NCBI GenBank assembly: GCA_024709185.1
Contig: JANJXE010000020.1
Span: forward strand, 1 to 15,291
DNA: 15,291 nucleotides
Source: Paludibacter sp.
Lineage (GTDB): Bacteria > Bacteroidota > Bacteroidia > Bacteroidales > Paludibacteraceae
Direction: 5' to 3'
Shown: positions 8,605 to 15,291 of the stretch, in pieces
Position numbering within the stretch: position 1 is the stretch's first letter
Layout: every line of letters starts with the position of its first letter
Position numbers and translations under genes: made by a program
The notes under the pieces: model-generated
The model's input: only the letters and a program-made list of their open reading frames with translations
The model's database searches: none
What the model was told of the DNA's origin: nothing

Positions 8605-9402
8605 ATGGAAGTTAATTTTAGAGATATTTGTTTGAAAACCTGCGATGTGGCGCGTCGGGCAGGTAATTTTATTGCACAGGAAAGAAAGGTTTTTACAGCT
8701 TCTCATATTGAATACAAAGGAGTGCATGATTTAGTAAGTTATGTCGATAAGGAAGCTGAGAAGATGATTATTAAGGAGCTGAAACAGCTTCTTCCGGAAG
8801 CTGGATTTATTGCGGAAGAAGGTACAGCCGGTTATACTAACGAGAAGTATGTCTGGATTATCGATCCACTCGACGGTACTACCAATTTTATTCAGGGTAT
8901 TCCGGTTTATTCAGTGAGTATCGCTTTGGTATGCAATAAGGAACTGGTTGTAGGGGTGGTATACGAGGTAGGTCAGCAGGAATGTTTTTATGCATGGATT
9001 GGGGGAGGAGCCTTTCTGAATGAAAAGCCAATCTCAGTTTCCACGCAGGATGATATGCATCGTTGTCTGCTTGCTACCGGATTTCCTTATACCGAATTCG
9101 ACCGCATCGATTCTTATCTCGAATTTTTGAAGTGGGCGATGCGTAATTCGAGAGGAGTGAGGCGTATCGGATCGGCTGCCGTTGATTTGGCCTATGTAGC
9201 ATGTGGCAGGTTCGATGCTTTTTGGGAATATGATCTGAAACCCTGGGATGTGGCGGCCGGTGCTTTGTTGGTACAGGAAGCGGGCGGAATTGTCTGCGAT
9301 TTCAAGGGAGGTAACGATTACCTGTTCGGTCGAACCATCATGGCGTCCAATCCATATATTAAGAATATTTTGCTGACAAATCTTTCAAACTACATGGGTT
9401 GA
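8605..9402 (+). CDS. Inositol monophosphatase family protein
   Basis: This is a Mg-dependent, lithium-sensitive-type sugar phosphatase that hydrolyses inositol 1-phosphate or related monophosphates in the cytoplasm. All metal-binding motifs are present: AEEG with Glu71/Glu72, DPLDGTTNF at 87-95 (Asp87, Asp90), and WDVAAG with Asp215 near the C-terminus. At 265 residues it is full length. It lies 73 bases after the FemAB-like gene on the same strand, with no terminator seen between. Its TGA is separated by only 2 bases from the MFS transporter ATG, so those two are almost certainly cotranscribed and may be translationally coupled. The family also includes CysQ (3'-phosphoadenosine 5'-phosphate phosphatase) and histidinol-phosphatase members; sequence alone does not fix the substrate, although the motifs read closest to the SuhB/IMPase branch. 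Confidence 0.9.
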   Translation: MEVNFRDICLKTCDVARRAGNFIAQERKVFTASHIEYKGVHDLVSYVDKEAEKMIIKELKQLLPEAGFIAEEGTAGYTNEKYVWIIDPLDGTTNFIQGIPVYSVSIALVCNKELVVGVVYEVGQQECFYAWIGGGAFLNEKPISVSTQDDMHRCLLATGFPYTEFDRIDSYLEFLKWAMRNSRGVRRIGSAAVDLAYVACGRFDAFWEYDLKPWDVAAGALLVQEAGGIVCDFKGGNDYLFGRTIMASNPYIKNILLTNLSNYMG

Positions 9403-9404
9403 GT

Positions 9405-10601
9405 ATGGAACGCTTGTGGACCTTTAATTTTATCAGAGCATGCCTGGCCAATTTCCTTTTGTTTTTTGCCTTTTACCTGTTGATTCCTGTTTTTCCATTG
9501 TACCTTATCGATACTTTCGGAGCTACAAAATCAACGATAGGAATTGTTCTATCATCCTATACAGTTGCAGCGCTGCTTATACGACCTGTTTCGGGATTTA
9601 TACTCGATATGCTTCAGCGAAAACCGCTTTACCTGGTTGCTTTTTTTATTTTCGTGGTCACCTTCGTTAGTTATCCACTGGCTCTGACCATTGGAATGTT
9701 TATGGTATTTCGTATTCTGCACGGCTTTGCATTCGGATTTGTTACCACAGCCGGAAATAGCCTGATAGTTGATATTCTGCCCGCATCGCGCAGAGGCGAA
9801 GGATTGGGATTTTTTGGAATTGCAAATAACCTGGCCATGGTGGTAGGCCCTATGACGGGTTTAATGCTTCAGTCGCGGTATGGTTACCTTATTATATTTT
9901 ATTTGGCTATTACCACAGGACTTATCGGATTTGTTTTTGCAACCCTTATTAAAGTGGAGAAAGTTAGTATTGTCCGTGAAAAAGCTCCTCTGGCTCTCGA
10001 TCGTTTTTTCCTTGTTAAGGGAACGCAGGCTGGTTTTACACTAATGCTTACAGGTATTCCGTATGGAATGTTTATTACATATCTGGCGGTGTACGGTTTG
10101 GAACTGGGTATTCGTTCCGATTTGGGGCTGTTTTTCACCCTGTTGGCAGTCGGACTTATCGGGTCACGATTATTTTCCGGTAAAATGGTCGATAAAGGTC
10201 AGCTAAACAAAGCTATCGAATATGGATTACTCATAAGCGTGGCCGGTATGTTGATGTTGGCTTCATTACAACGGTTTTATGTTTCACATCCGGATTTAGT
10301 AGAACTGCTTTTTCTGCTTATCCCGATTATTCTCGGAACGGGTTATGGATTAATATTTCCGGCATATAATACACTTTTTATGAATCTGGCACCCAATAAT
10401 CGCAGGGCAACCGCCAGTTCAACTTTTATGACCAGTTGGGATATTGGTATCGGTGCCGGACTTATATTGGGTGGAAGTCTGGGTGATTCGGAAGGTGGAC
10501 TGGCCCTTGCATTCGGAGTAGGAGGGTTGTTGATCCTACTGTCTTATGTTGTTTTTAAAGTAATGGCCGGACCTCACTTTATTCGGCACAAACTACGTTA
10601 A
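9405..10601 (+). CDS. Major facilitator superfamily transporter
   Basis: This is an inner-membrane secondary transporter with about 398 residues and twelve predicted hydrophobic segments. The loop after the second segment reads GFILDMLQRKPLYL, fitting MFS motif A (GxxxDxxxRkp). A central hydrophilic loop (about residues 185-205, KVEKVSIVREKAPLALDR) separates the two six-helix halves. The overall look is that of the drug/sugar efflux branch (MFS_1, arabinose-efflux-like); the substrate cannot be told. ATG 9405 lies 2 bases after the phosphatase stop. A TTG at 9399 would overlap that stop and is a less likely start. The tight spacing suggests a job linked to the phosphatase, for example export or uptake of a product, but this is inference. 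It ends 5 bases from the convergent GGGPS gene. Confidence 0.92.
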   Translation: MERLWTFNFIRACLANFLLFFAFYLLIPVFPLYLIDTFGATKSTIGIVLSSYTVAALLIRPVSGFILDMLQRKPLYLVAFFIFVVTFVSYPLALTIGMFMVFRILHGFAFGFVTTAGNSLIVDILPASRRGEGLGFFGIANNLAMVVGPMTGLMLQSRYGYLIIFYLAITTGLIGFVFATLIKVEKVSIVREKAPLALDRFFLVKGTQAGFTLMLTGIPYGMFITYLAVYGLELGIRSDLGLFFTLLAVGLIGSRLFSGKMVDKGQLNKAIEYGLLISVAGMLMLASLQRFYVSHPDLVELLFLLIPIILGTGYGLIFPAYNTLFMNLAPNNRRATASSTFMTSWDIGIGAGLILGGSLGDSEGGLALAFGVGGLLILLSYVVFKVMAGPHFIRHKLR

Positions 10602-10606
10602 TGTTT

Positions 10607-11386
10607 CTAGATCAGGGGCAGACTTTTGTCCTTCTCGTGTTGCTTATTGTATTCATCAACCCAATTGACGAATTCAATAATACGAGTCGGATTTCTCTCG
10701 AAGGCATTTCCAACTACAATAATATCGGCACCAGCATCGTAGGCTGCACTAAGATCATTCAACGATGTGATTCCTCCACCAACAATAAGGGGAGACATAA
10801 TATGCTCACTTACAAACGAAATGAGTTCGGCCGGAACAGGTACAGCAGCCCCGCTTCCAGCTTCAAGATAGGTGAGGCGCATGCCCAACAATTCACCTGC
10901 CATGGCAGTCGACAAGGTAATCTCTGCTTTATCTCTGGGAATAGCTCTGGTATTGCTGATGTATTCCACAGCGCTGAGCCTGCTTCCATCAATCAGAATA
11001 TAGGCTGTTGGGATAACTTCAATACCAGAATCGGCTATAGCCAGCGATGATTTTACATGCTGTCCAATCAGGAAGTCAGGATTTCTTCCGGATATCAATG
11101 AAAGATATAGCAACGCATCGGCATTGGGTGCAAATTGTGAAGCATCACCCGGGAAAAGGAGAATGTCAGAGTTTATTTCTTCTTTCAGAATTTCAATAAT
11201 TGATTCGCAGGAACGCAGTGTGTGACTTCCACCTATAAAAACAAAATCCGGAGTTGCAACTTTCAGGGCAGCAACAACCGATGCAAAGTTTCGTTCGAAA
11301 CTTTTCTCAGGATCAATAAGTACCGCAAACATTTTTTTTCCGGATTCGCGGTTTAATAATATCTTTCTGTAAATATTATGCTTCAT
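10607..11386 (-). CDS. Geranylgeranyl/heptaprenylglyceryl phosphate synthase (PcrB/GGGPS family)
   Basis: The family joins a long polyprenyl diphosphate to sn-glycerol-1-phosphate, making an archaeal-type ether lipid precursor on a TIM barrel. The 259-residue protein has the diagnostic elements in order: FAVLIDPEK with Asp25-Glu27-Lys28, FIGGSHT at 50-56, LLFPGDASQF (76-85) with YLSLISGRNPDFLIGQH, the PTAYILIDG segment, and the C-terminal phosphate-binding part (LIVGGGI with Gly203-205, VVGNAFE near 224-230). The frame is open upstream to 11473, but ATG 11386 is preferred. It puts the gene 4 bases after the phosphopantetheinyl transferase stop and matches the usual N-terminus (KHNIYRKIL...); the longer form would overlap that gene by 83 bases. 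It is the last gene of the gldE operon. Bacteroidota GGGPS proteins are mostly of the second GGGPS group; chain length and end use here are unknown. Confidence 0.92.
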   Translation of the reverse strand: MKHNIYRKILLNRESGKKMFAVLIDPEKSFERNFASVVAALKVATPDFVFIGGSHTLRSCESIIEILKEEINSDILLFPGDASQFAPNADALLYLSLISGRNPDFLIGQHVKSSLAIADSGIEVIPTAYILIDGSRLSAVEYISNTRAIPRDKAEITLSTAMAGELLGMRLTYLEAGSGAAVPVPAELISFVSEHIMSPLIVGGGITSLNDLSAAYDAGADIIVVGNAFERNPTRIIEFVNWVDEYNKQHEKDKSLPLI

Positions 11387-11390
11387 ATTT

Positions 11391-12017
11391 TTAATTTTTA
11401 TCAATACAATACGCAATTGTATATTCCTGATTTTGAATATAGTGAAGATTGAACTTTCTTTTCGAAGGTTCATGAGTTGCTTCCAGTGTTCCCTCCTGAT
11501 CGGGTTGAAAAGGGCAAATTTTCAAGGTATGGAAGTCGTAAGCTTCACTACCAATGATTTTAAATAAGGCCTCTTTAGCCGTCCAGGCAATTTCCAGTGC
11601 TCGTGTATTCTGGTTTTCCAGCATTATAAACTCTAACTCATTTGTGTCGAGGTAACGCTCTCTGACCTTGTAAACCCGATTGGTCCTGCATTCAATATCG
11701 ATCCCTGTTCCACCATTCAGGGATACAATCAATGCAAAATAGTTGCCACTGTGTGATATGCTGATGGTATGCTCCGAATTAATTAAATAAGGTTTATGAA
11801 CAGTATTATATGCGATTATAACATTTTTTTGCATTAATATGTTCATTAAGAAACGCACAGAAATAAACTCTTTTTTACGTTTTGATGCATTAATTTGTTT
11901 AAATTGGTTTTCATAACTGGTATAATTCTCCAACAGAGGTAAAAGTTCCTCAATATCTTCAGTTATTTCTGCTATAATGATGCGACAATGTTCTGTTTCA
12001 AGCAGCTGGATGTTCAT
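11391..12017 (-). CDS. 4'-phosphopantetheinyl transferase superfamily protein
   Basis: The enzyme moves phosphopantetheine from CoA to a serine of acyl- or peptidyl-carrier proteins. The 208-residue product has the Sfp-type layout: a basic stretch KRKKEFISVRFLMN (46-59), SISHSG at 86-91, the Mg-binding GIDIE at 105-109 (Asp107, Glu109), and WTAKEALFK at 145-153 with Glu149. These are the canonical PPTase motifs. It is somewhat shorter than Sfp (about 224), as is common in Bacteroidota. It begins 27 bases after gldE and ends 4 bases before the GGGPS start, so it is the middle gene of a three-gene operon. A PPTase gene next to gldE is familiar from other Bacteroidota. The carrier-protein target (fatty acid ACP or an aryl polyene/secondary pathway) cannot be decided here. 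Confidence 0.92.
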   Translation of the reverse strand: MNIQLLETEHCRIIIAEITEDIEELLPLLENYTSYENQFKQINASKRKKEFISVRFLMNILMQKNVIIAYNTVHKPYLINSEHTISISHSGNYFALIVSLNGGTGIDIECRTNRVYKVRERYLDTNELEFIMLENQNTRALEIAWTAKEALFKIIGSEAYDFHTLKICPFQPDQEGTLEATHEPSKRKFNLHYIQNQEYTIAYCIDKN

Positions 12018-12044
12018 TTTCAGAGGGTGATTTAGGTAAGTAAC

Positions 12045-13376
12045 TTAGTCATTTTCCAGTTCATCCGTGTGCTTGATGTACAATTTGACTTTTTTAATTC
12101 TTCTGTTATCGACTGAAAGAATTTCAAAAATATACTGATTATATCCAATACGTTCGTTTTTCTGCGGAATTTCACCTTTAATTTCCAAAATGAGTCCCGC
12201 AAGCGTTTCTACTTCCTGAGACACCTCATCAAAGTCCTCCTCTTTAATTTCTTCAATTTTAAAGAAGTCGTTCAACTGAATTTTGGCTTCAAAGAGAAAG
12301 GTATGACTATCGATACGGGTGTAGAGCTTGAGATCTTCGTCATATTCGTCGCTGATATCGCCCACAATTTCTTCAATAATATCTTCGAGCGTTACAATCC
12401 CGGAAGTTCCTCCGTATTCGTCGACTACAATGGCCAGGTGTACCCTGTTTTTTTGAAACTCCTTGAGCAAATCGTCAATTTTTTTGGTCTCAGGTACATA
12501 CAATGCCTGTCGTATCAGGCTCTGCCACCTGAAGTTATCGGGTTTGTCGAGGTGAGGCAACAGGTCTTTTCCATACAAAATTCCTTTGATATTGTCGCGG
12601 GTTCCCGTATATACCGGTATCCGGGAATAGCCCGACTGAATAATCAGTTCAATGAGTTTTTTAAAGCTGGTACGTATGTCCACATCAACCATATCTACAC
12701 GGGATGTCATGATGTCGGTTACCTGGATATTCCCGAATTTTATGATTCCCTCCAGAATTTCAGTGTCCTCATCGGCATCATCGGAGGTAAGTTCCAGTGC
12801 ATGAGAGAGTTCGTCAATTGAAATATTGGAGTTATACATTTTGGATAGCTTCCTGTTGACTAATGTAGTGGATTGAATCAGAACCCGTATCAGGGGTGAA
12901 AACACAGTTTCCATGAAAGCCATTCCCGAAGATGTAAAGCCTGCTACCTTACGACCTTCACGCGTTGCATATACTTTAGGCAGAATTTCACCAAACAACA
13001 AAATTAAGAAGGTAATGATGATGGTTTGAAAAATAAAACCAAGTGCCGGAGCCATACTGAAGTCGATGAGCCTGTTGGTGACCATCGTGAGTATAAGAAT
13101 AATAGTTACATTGACTAAGTTATTGCCAATAAGAATTGCAGCCAGCAGTCGTTGAGGTGTTTCCAGTAAATGTAAAATACGTTTATCTCTTTTATCGTTG
13201 CTGTTTTCAAGGGCTTCGAGAGTGGCAGGATTGAATGAGAAAAAAGCAACTTCGGAGGCCGAGATTAGCCCCGAAAATACCAGGAGTACTCCCGCAAACA
13301 AAAGTGCTGTTGCATCGCCAACAGTAAATGGATTGAAACTGATTGAATACAGAGATAGTAAATCGATAAGAACCAT
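12045..13376 (-). CDS. gldE: GldE-like CNNM/CBS transmembrane protein (HlyC/CorC family)
   Basis: This 443-residue inner-membrane protein has the order DUF21/CNNM transmembrane domain (about 22-195, with hydrophobic segments near 22-45, 78-100 and 108-132), a CBS pair (about 220-340, with MTSRVDMV and DEYGGTSGIVTLEDIIEEIVGDI) and a C-terminal CorC/HlyC transporter-associated domain (about 355-435). DUF21/CBS proteins are linked to Mg2+/Co2+ handling. In gliding Bacteroidota the GldE member is needed for full motility with GldD, and the family also occurs in non-gliding species. The adjacent PPTase gene and the N-terminal sequence support GldE rather than a generic hemolysin-like protein. ATG 13376 is preceded on its strand by a TAnnTTTG element. 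It starts the gldE-PPTase-GGGPS operon. gldD and ssb are not adjacent, which weakens any claim about motility. Confidence 0.88.
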   Translation of the reverse strand: MVLIDLLSLYSISFNPFTVGDATALLFAGVLLVFSGLISASEVAFFSFNPATLEALENSNDKRDKRILHLLETPQRLLAAILIGNNLVNVTIILILTMVTNRLIDFSMAPALGFIFQTIIITFLILLFGEILPKVYATREGRKVAGFTSSGMAFMETVFSPLIRVLIQSTTLVNRKLSKMYNSNISIDELSHALELTSDDADEDTEILEGIIKFGNIQVTDIMTSRVDMVDVDIRTSFKKLIELIIQSGYSRIPVYTGTRDNIKGILYGKDLLPHLDKPDNFRWQSLIRQALYVPETKKIDDLLKEFQKNRVHLAIVVDEYGGTSGIVTLEDIIEEIVGDISDEYDEDLKLYTRIDSHTFLFEAKIQLNDFFKIEEIKEEDFDEVSQEVETLAGLILEIKGEIPQKNERIGYNQYIFEILSVDNRRIKKVKLYIKHTDELEND

Positions 13377-13402
13377 TCTGTTTGTTAATCTGATTTAGTC
13401 TG

Positions 13403-13410
13403 CAAAAATA
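13403..13410 (-). promoter_or_regulatory. Probable -7 element of the gldE operon
   Basis: Read on the minus strand this is TATTTTTG (TAnnTTTG), 26 bases before the gldE ATG. No convincing TTTG is seen at -33, so support rests on the -7 match and position. Confidence 0.4.
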
Positions 13411-13496
13411 GATAAATTAAATAACTTAAGAACTAATTAATCTGAATAAATGTTGTAATAATGAGAAACTATATGTTAAACTTAAAAAATACGATC

Positions 13497-14594
13497 ATGG
13501 AAGATAAACTGGTTACCCTTGCCATTCGTACCTATCAACGTGCTCAGATGATTAAAACGGTACTGGAAAAGGAAGGCATTGAAACCGTGATACACAACTT
13601 AAACCTGGACCATCCCGAGATGGCTGTTGGTGTGAGGGTTCGTATTCGTGAAAGTGATTTACCACGGGCACTTATCATTGTTGAGCAAATGGAGCGTGCA
13701 TGGGAAGATGAACAGGAGAAGGAAATAGCACGACAGGTACTTATTCCACTCGATTTTGCAGACTATAATCCCAAAACTATTGATATCGGTTTTCAAATGG
13801 CCGCTAATATTGGGGCTGAAATTGTCCTGATGTACGTGTATTTCAGTCCGGCATTTACCATTTCAATGAACAATGATGTAAGTTCATACACTGTTAGTGA
13901 CGGTGAGTTGCTTCGGCGTATTATTACTTCGGCCAATGCTGATGTCGAAAACATGGCAAATCTGATTCGTCGACGTATTGCCACAGGAAAATTACCCGAT
14001 GTGGCTTTTCGTTTTGAAGTGAAGGAAGGTGTGCCTGAAGACCAGATTCTTGATTATTGTAAACACTATACGCCCGATTTAGTGGTGATGGGAACAAGGG
14101 GTAAGAAAATTACGAATGAATTGATTGGTAGTGTCACAGCTGAGGTTATCGAATCGTGTGGGGTGACTGTGTTTGCATTGCCGGAAATGATGAAGTTAAC
14201 TGATTTATCGATGATGAAGAGGGTAGCCTTTATTACTAATTTTGATCAGAAAGACCTTATTGCCATCGATAAGGTAATAGCGACCTTTGGTGTCGATAAT
14301 CTTGAAATTACCTTTATTCATGGTTCGAATAAAAAACAGGTATGGAATGAAATTATGCTGACTGGTATTAAAACCTATTTCAGTAACCATTATCCACAAT
14401 TGAGAACAAATTACGATTTGGTTGAATCGACCGAATCGCCTGAAAAAATAAATGAATTTATTGAGAGCATGAAGGTAGATGTACTGGCATTCAATAGTCG
14501 CCGAAAAAACCTTTTTATGCGCATTTTCAATCCGGGACTGGCGTACAGGATGATCTATCATTCTGATGTTCCTCTGTTTGTAACCCATATTTAA
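13497..14594 (+). CDS. DUF2007-like domain fused to tandem universal stress protein domains
   Basis: From ATG 13497 the protein has 365 residues. Residues about 3-65 (DKLVTLAIRTYQRAQMIKTVL...VRVRIRESDLPRALIIVEQ) resemble the DUF2007 'putative signal-transducing' domain. Residues about 78-230 form a first universal stress protein (Usp) domain: IPLDFADYNPKTIDIGFQMA at the start and VVMGTRG...GSVTAEVIESCGVTVFALP at the end. Its ATP-loop reads G-2x-G-8x-GS (Gly199, Gly202, Gly211-Ser212), one residue shorter than the usual G-2x-G-9x-G(S/T). Residues about 238-365 are a second Usp-like domain without that glycine motif (AFNSRRKNLFMRIFNPGLAYRMIYHSDVPLFV). It is probably a soluble cytoplasmic nucleotide-sensing or stress protein. 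An in-frame ATG at 13461 would add 12 residues; MEDKLVTLA is the more usual-looking N-terminus. It diverges from gldE. Confidence 0.85.
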   Translation: MEDKLVTLAIRTYQRAQMIKTVLEKEGIETVIHNLNLDHPEMAVGVRVRIRESDLPRALIIVEQMERAWEDEQEKEIARQVLIPLDFADYNPKTIDIGFQMAANIGAEIVLMYVYFSPAFTISMNNDVSSYTVSDGELLRRIITSANADVENMANLIRRRIATGKLPDVAFRFEVKEGVPEDQILDYCKHYTPDLVVMGTRGKKITNELIGSVTAEVIESCGVTVFALPEMMKLTDLSMMKRVAFITNFDQKDLIAIDKVIATFGVDNLEITFIHGSNKKQVWNEIMLTGIKTYFSNHYPQLRTNYDLVESTESPEKINEFIESMKVDVLAFNSRRKNLFMRIFNPGLAYRMIYHSDVPLFVTHI

Positions 14595-14597
14595 ACT

Positions 14598-14633
14598 AAA
14601 AAACCCCGATCCAAAAAAGGAAAGGGGTTTTTT
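14598..14633. terminator. Bidirectional intrinsic terminator between the Usp gene and the ferredoxin
   Basis: AAAAAACCCC (14598-14607) pairs with GGGGTTTTTT (14624-14633). The loop can extend the stem with TCC (14610-14612) and GGA (14619-14621). A run of A on one side and T on the other lets it stop transcripts from both convergent genes. Confidence 0.85.
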
Positions 14634-14652
14634 AAAACTTCCTGAACGTAAA

Positions 14653-14820
14653 TTATGCAGGATGGATTGCTTCTGACGGACAAACATCGGCACAAGATCC
14701 ACAATCGGTGCATAACTCAGGATCAATAACATAAATGTCACCTTCCGAAATCGCATCAACAGGGCACTCACTGATACACGAACCGCAAGCGATGCAATCT
14801 TCATTAATTACGTAAGCCAT
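14653..14820 (-). CDS. Small 2[4Fe-4S] ferredoxin
   Basis: I translated 55 residues on the minus strand from ATG 14820 to TAA at 14655-14653; the product is MAYVINEDCIACGSCISECP and onward. It has two cysteine clusters of the bacterial ferredoxin type, CxxCxxCxxxCP: Cys9/12/15/19 and Cys37/40/43/47. That is the normal complement for two [4Fe-4S] clusters and the normal clostridial-type size. It is a soluble low-potential electron carrier, of the kind used with pyruvate:ferredoxin oxidoreductase or hydrogenase in anaerobes, which suggests an anaerobic or fermentative lifestyle. It ends just before the shared terminator and has a TAnnTTTG element upstream. No partner oxidoreductase is adjacent. 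Confidence 0.95.
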   Translation of the reverse strand: MAYVINEDCIACGSCISECPVDAISEGDIYVIDPELCTDCGSCADVCPSEAIHPA

Positions 14821-14857
14821 TTTTAAAAAGATTTTTTGTTAGTACTAATTAGCACCA

Positions 14858-14865
14858 CAAAAGTA
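14858..14865 (-). promoter_or_regulatory. Probable -7 element of the ferredoxin gene
   Basis: Read on the minus strand this is TACTTTTG (TAnnTTTG), 37 bases before the ferredoxin ATG. The only TTG upstream is 23 bases away, so the -33 element is uncertain. Confidence 0.45.
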
Positions 14866-14947
14866 GAAACTTTTCTGTATCCCTGAAACAATTTTAGCAA
14901 ATAATGCAGATTTTAACGCTGCACCATCTGTTTTATGGGGATCAATG

Positions 14948-14979
14948 TTGCCATCGATGTGCTCTAATGCTTATCTTTG
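14948..14979 (+). promoter_or_regulatory. Probable porT promoter
   Basis: TTG at 14948-14950, a 21-base spacer, then TATCTTTG at 14972-14979 (TAnnTTTG). The start codon follows 54 bases later. Confidence 0.5.
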
Positions 14980-15033
14980 CGACGTTTTCAGGCAATAAAC
15001 GCTCATCCAATCCGTTTACATGCTGAAAGAAAA

Positions 15034-15291
15034 ATGAAAAAGTATCTACTTATTCTGCTGTTATCGGTTACCTTATTGCCCCTTTCGGCGCAGGGTAACC
15101 TCACCGATCTGGACTTCAGGGTCTTCAGATTAGGTTTTCTGTTGGGTACCAATACCATGGATTTTAAGATAGATCATTCAGAAATGGTGCAGGACGGCAA
15201 GGTGTATTATGCTGATGTGTCACAATTGGTGCCCGGTTTCACTGTGGGATTAATCACTGACTTACGCATCCACCGCTACCTGAGCTCTCGG
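15034..15291 (+). CDS. porT: PorT family protein, 5' part only (runs off the right edge)
   Basis: I translated 86 codons from ATG 15034 to the edge. The N-terminus MKKYLLILLLSVTLLPLSAQ is a standard Sec signal peptide with likely cleavage after SAQ or SA, so the protein is exported. The mature part (DFRVFRLGFLLGTNTMDFKI...YYADVSQLVPGFTVGLITDLRIHRYLSSR) resembles the start of PorT outer-membrane beta-barrel proteins, which have a 'GF-LG-NTMDF' opening followed by 'ADVS-L-PGF-VG-ITDLR'. PorT is a component of the type IX secretion system in Bacteroidota. Roughly the first third of the usual length is visible. It diverges from the ferredoxin gene and has its own promoter-like element. The alternative is a generic outer-membrane beta-barrel protein of the same superfamily. 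Confidence 0.82.
   Translation, partial: MKKYLLILLLSVTLLPLSAQGNLTDLDFRVFRLGFLLGTNTMDFKIDHSEMVQDGKVYYADVSQLVPGFTVGLITDLRIHRYLSSR

Noticed and set aside
10601..11050. A 149-residue plus-strand open frame following directly after the MFS stop.
   Set aside because: It is antisense to the conserved GGGPS barrel and its product shows no recognisable motif.
11387..11473. A 29-residue N-terminal extension of the GGGPS gene.
   Set aside because: It would overlap the PPTase gene by 83 bases and is low-complexity; ATG 11386 gives the usual N-terminus and a 4-base gap.
12303..12821. A 172-residue open frame on the plus strand inside gldE.
   Set aside because: The opposite strand encodes the well-conserved CBS domains of GldE, and there is no promoter or family resemblance for this frame.

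Overview
The window looks like core chromosome of a member of the Bacteroidota, most likely order Bacteroidales. The reasons are the gene set (Bacteroidota-type Lon, a GldE-like CNNM/CBS protein, a bacterial GGGP synthase, a PorT-like protein of the type IX secretion system, and a DUF4369/thioredoxin-like lipoprotein), the lack of clear Shine-Dalgarno sequences, and repeated matches to the Bacteroidota promoter -7 element TAnnTTTG just upstream of genes. I cannot name a genus from the sequence. Every recognisable gene has an intact frame; two genes run off the window edges. I see no rRNA, tRNA, CRISPR array, insertion sequence or prophage. No gap between genes exceeds about 260 bases.

Left part (1-4620): a DUF4369/thioredoxin-like lipoprotein gene on the minus strand runs off the left edge and diverges from lon. 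Lon is followed by ssb. ssb converges on ridA, and a perfect 23-bp inverted repeat reaches into the end of ridA. ridA and valS diverge from closely packed promoters.

Middle (4660-10601, plus strand): valS ends at a strong intrinsic terminator. Only 7 bases separate the terminator T-run from the next gene, a FemAB-type acyltransferase. An inositol-monophosphatase-family gene and an MFS transporter follow; these last two are nearly abutted and probably translationally coupled.

Right part: a minus-strand operon reads gldE, then a 4'-phosphopantetheinyl transferase, then a geranylgeranyl/heptaprenylglyceryl phosphate synthase (13376 down to 10607). It converges on the MFS gene with a 5-base gap. 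Divergent from gldE is a DUF2007-like plus tandem universal-stress-protein fusion. It shares a bidirectional terminator with a small minus-strand 2[4Fe-4S] ferredoxin. The plus-strand porT start runs off the right edge.

The genes serve protein quality control (Lon), DNA maintenance (SSB), reactive enamine removal (RidA), translation (ValRS), envelope and lipid chemistry (FemAB-like, GGGPS, PPTase) and the gliding/type IX secretion apparatus (GldE, PorT). I found no convincing previously undescribed multi-gene system. The most notable points are the thioredoxin-like lipoprotein without a CxxC motif, the DUF2007-USP-USP fusion, the ssb/ridA palindrome, the terminator pressed against the FemAB-like start, and the GGGPS operon.
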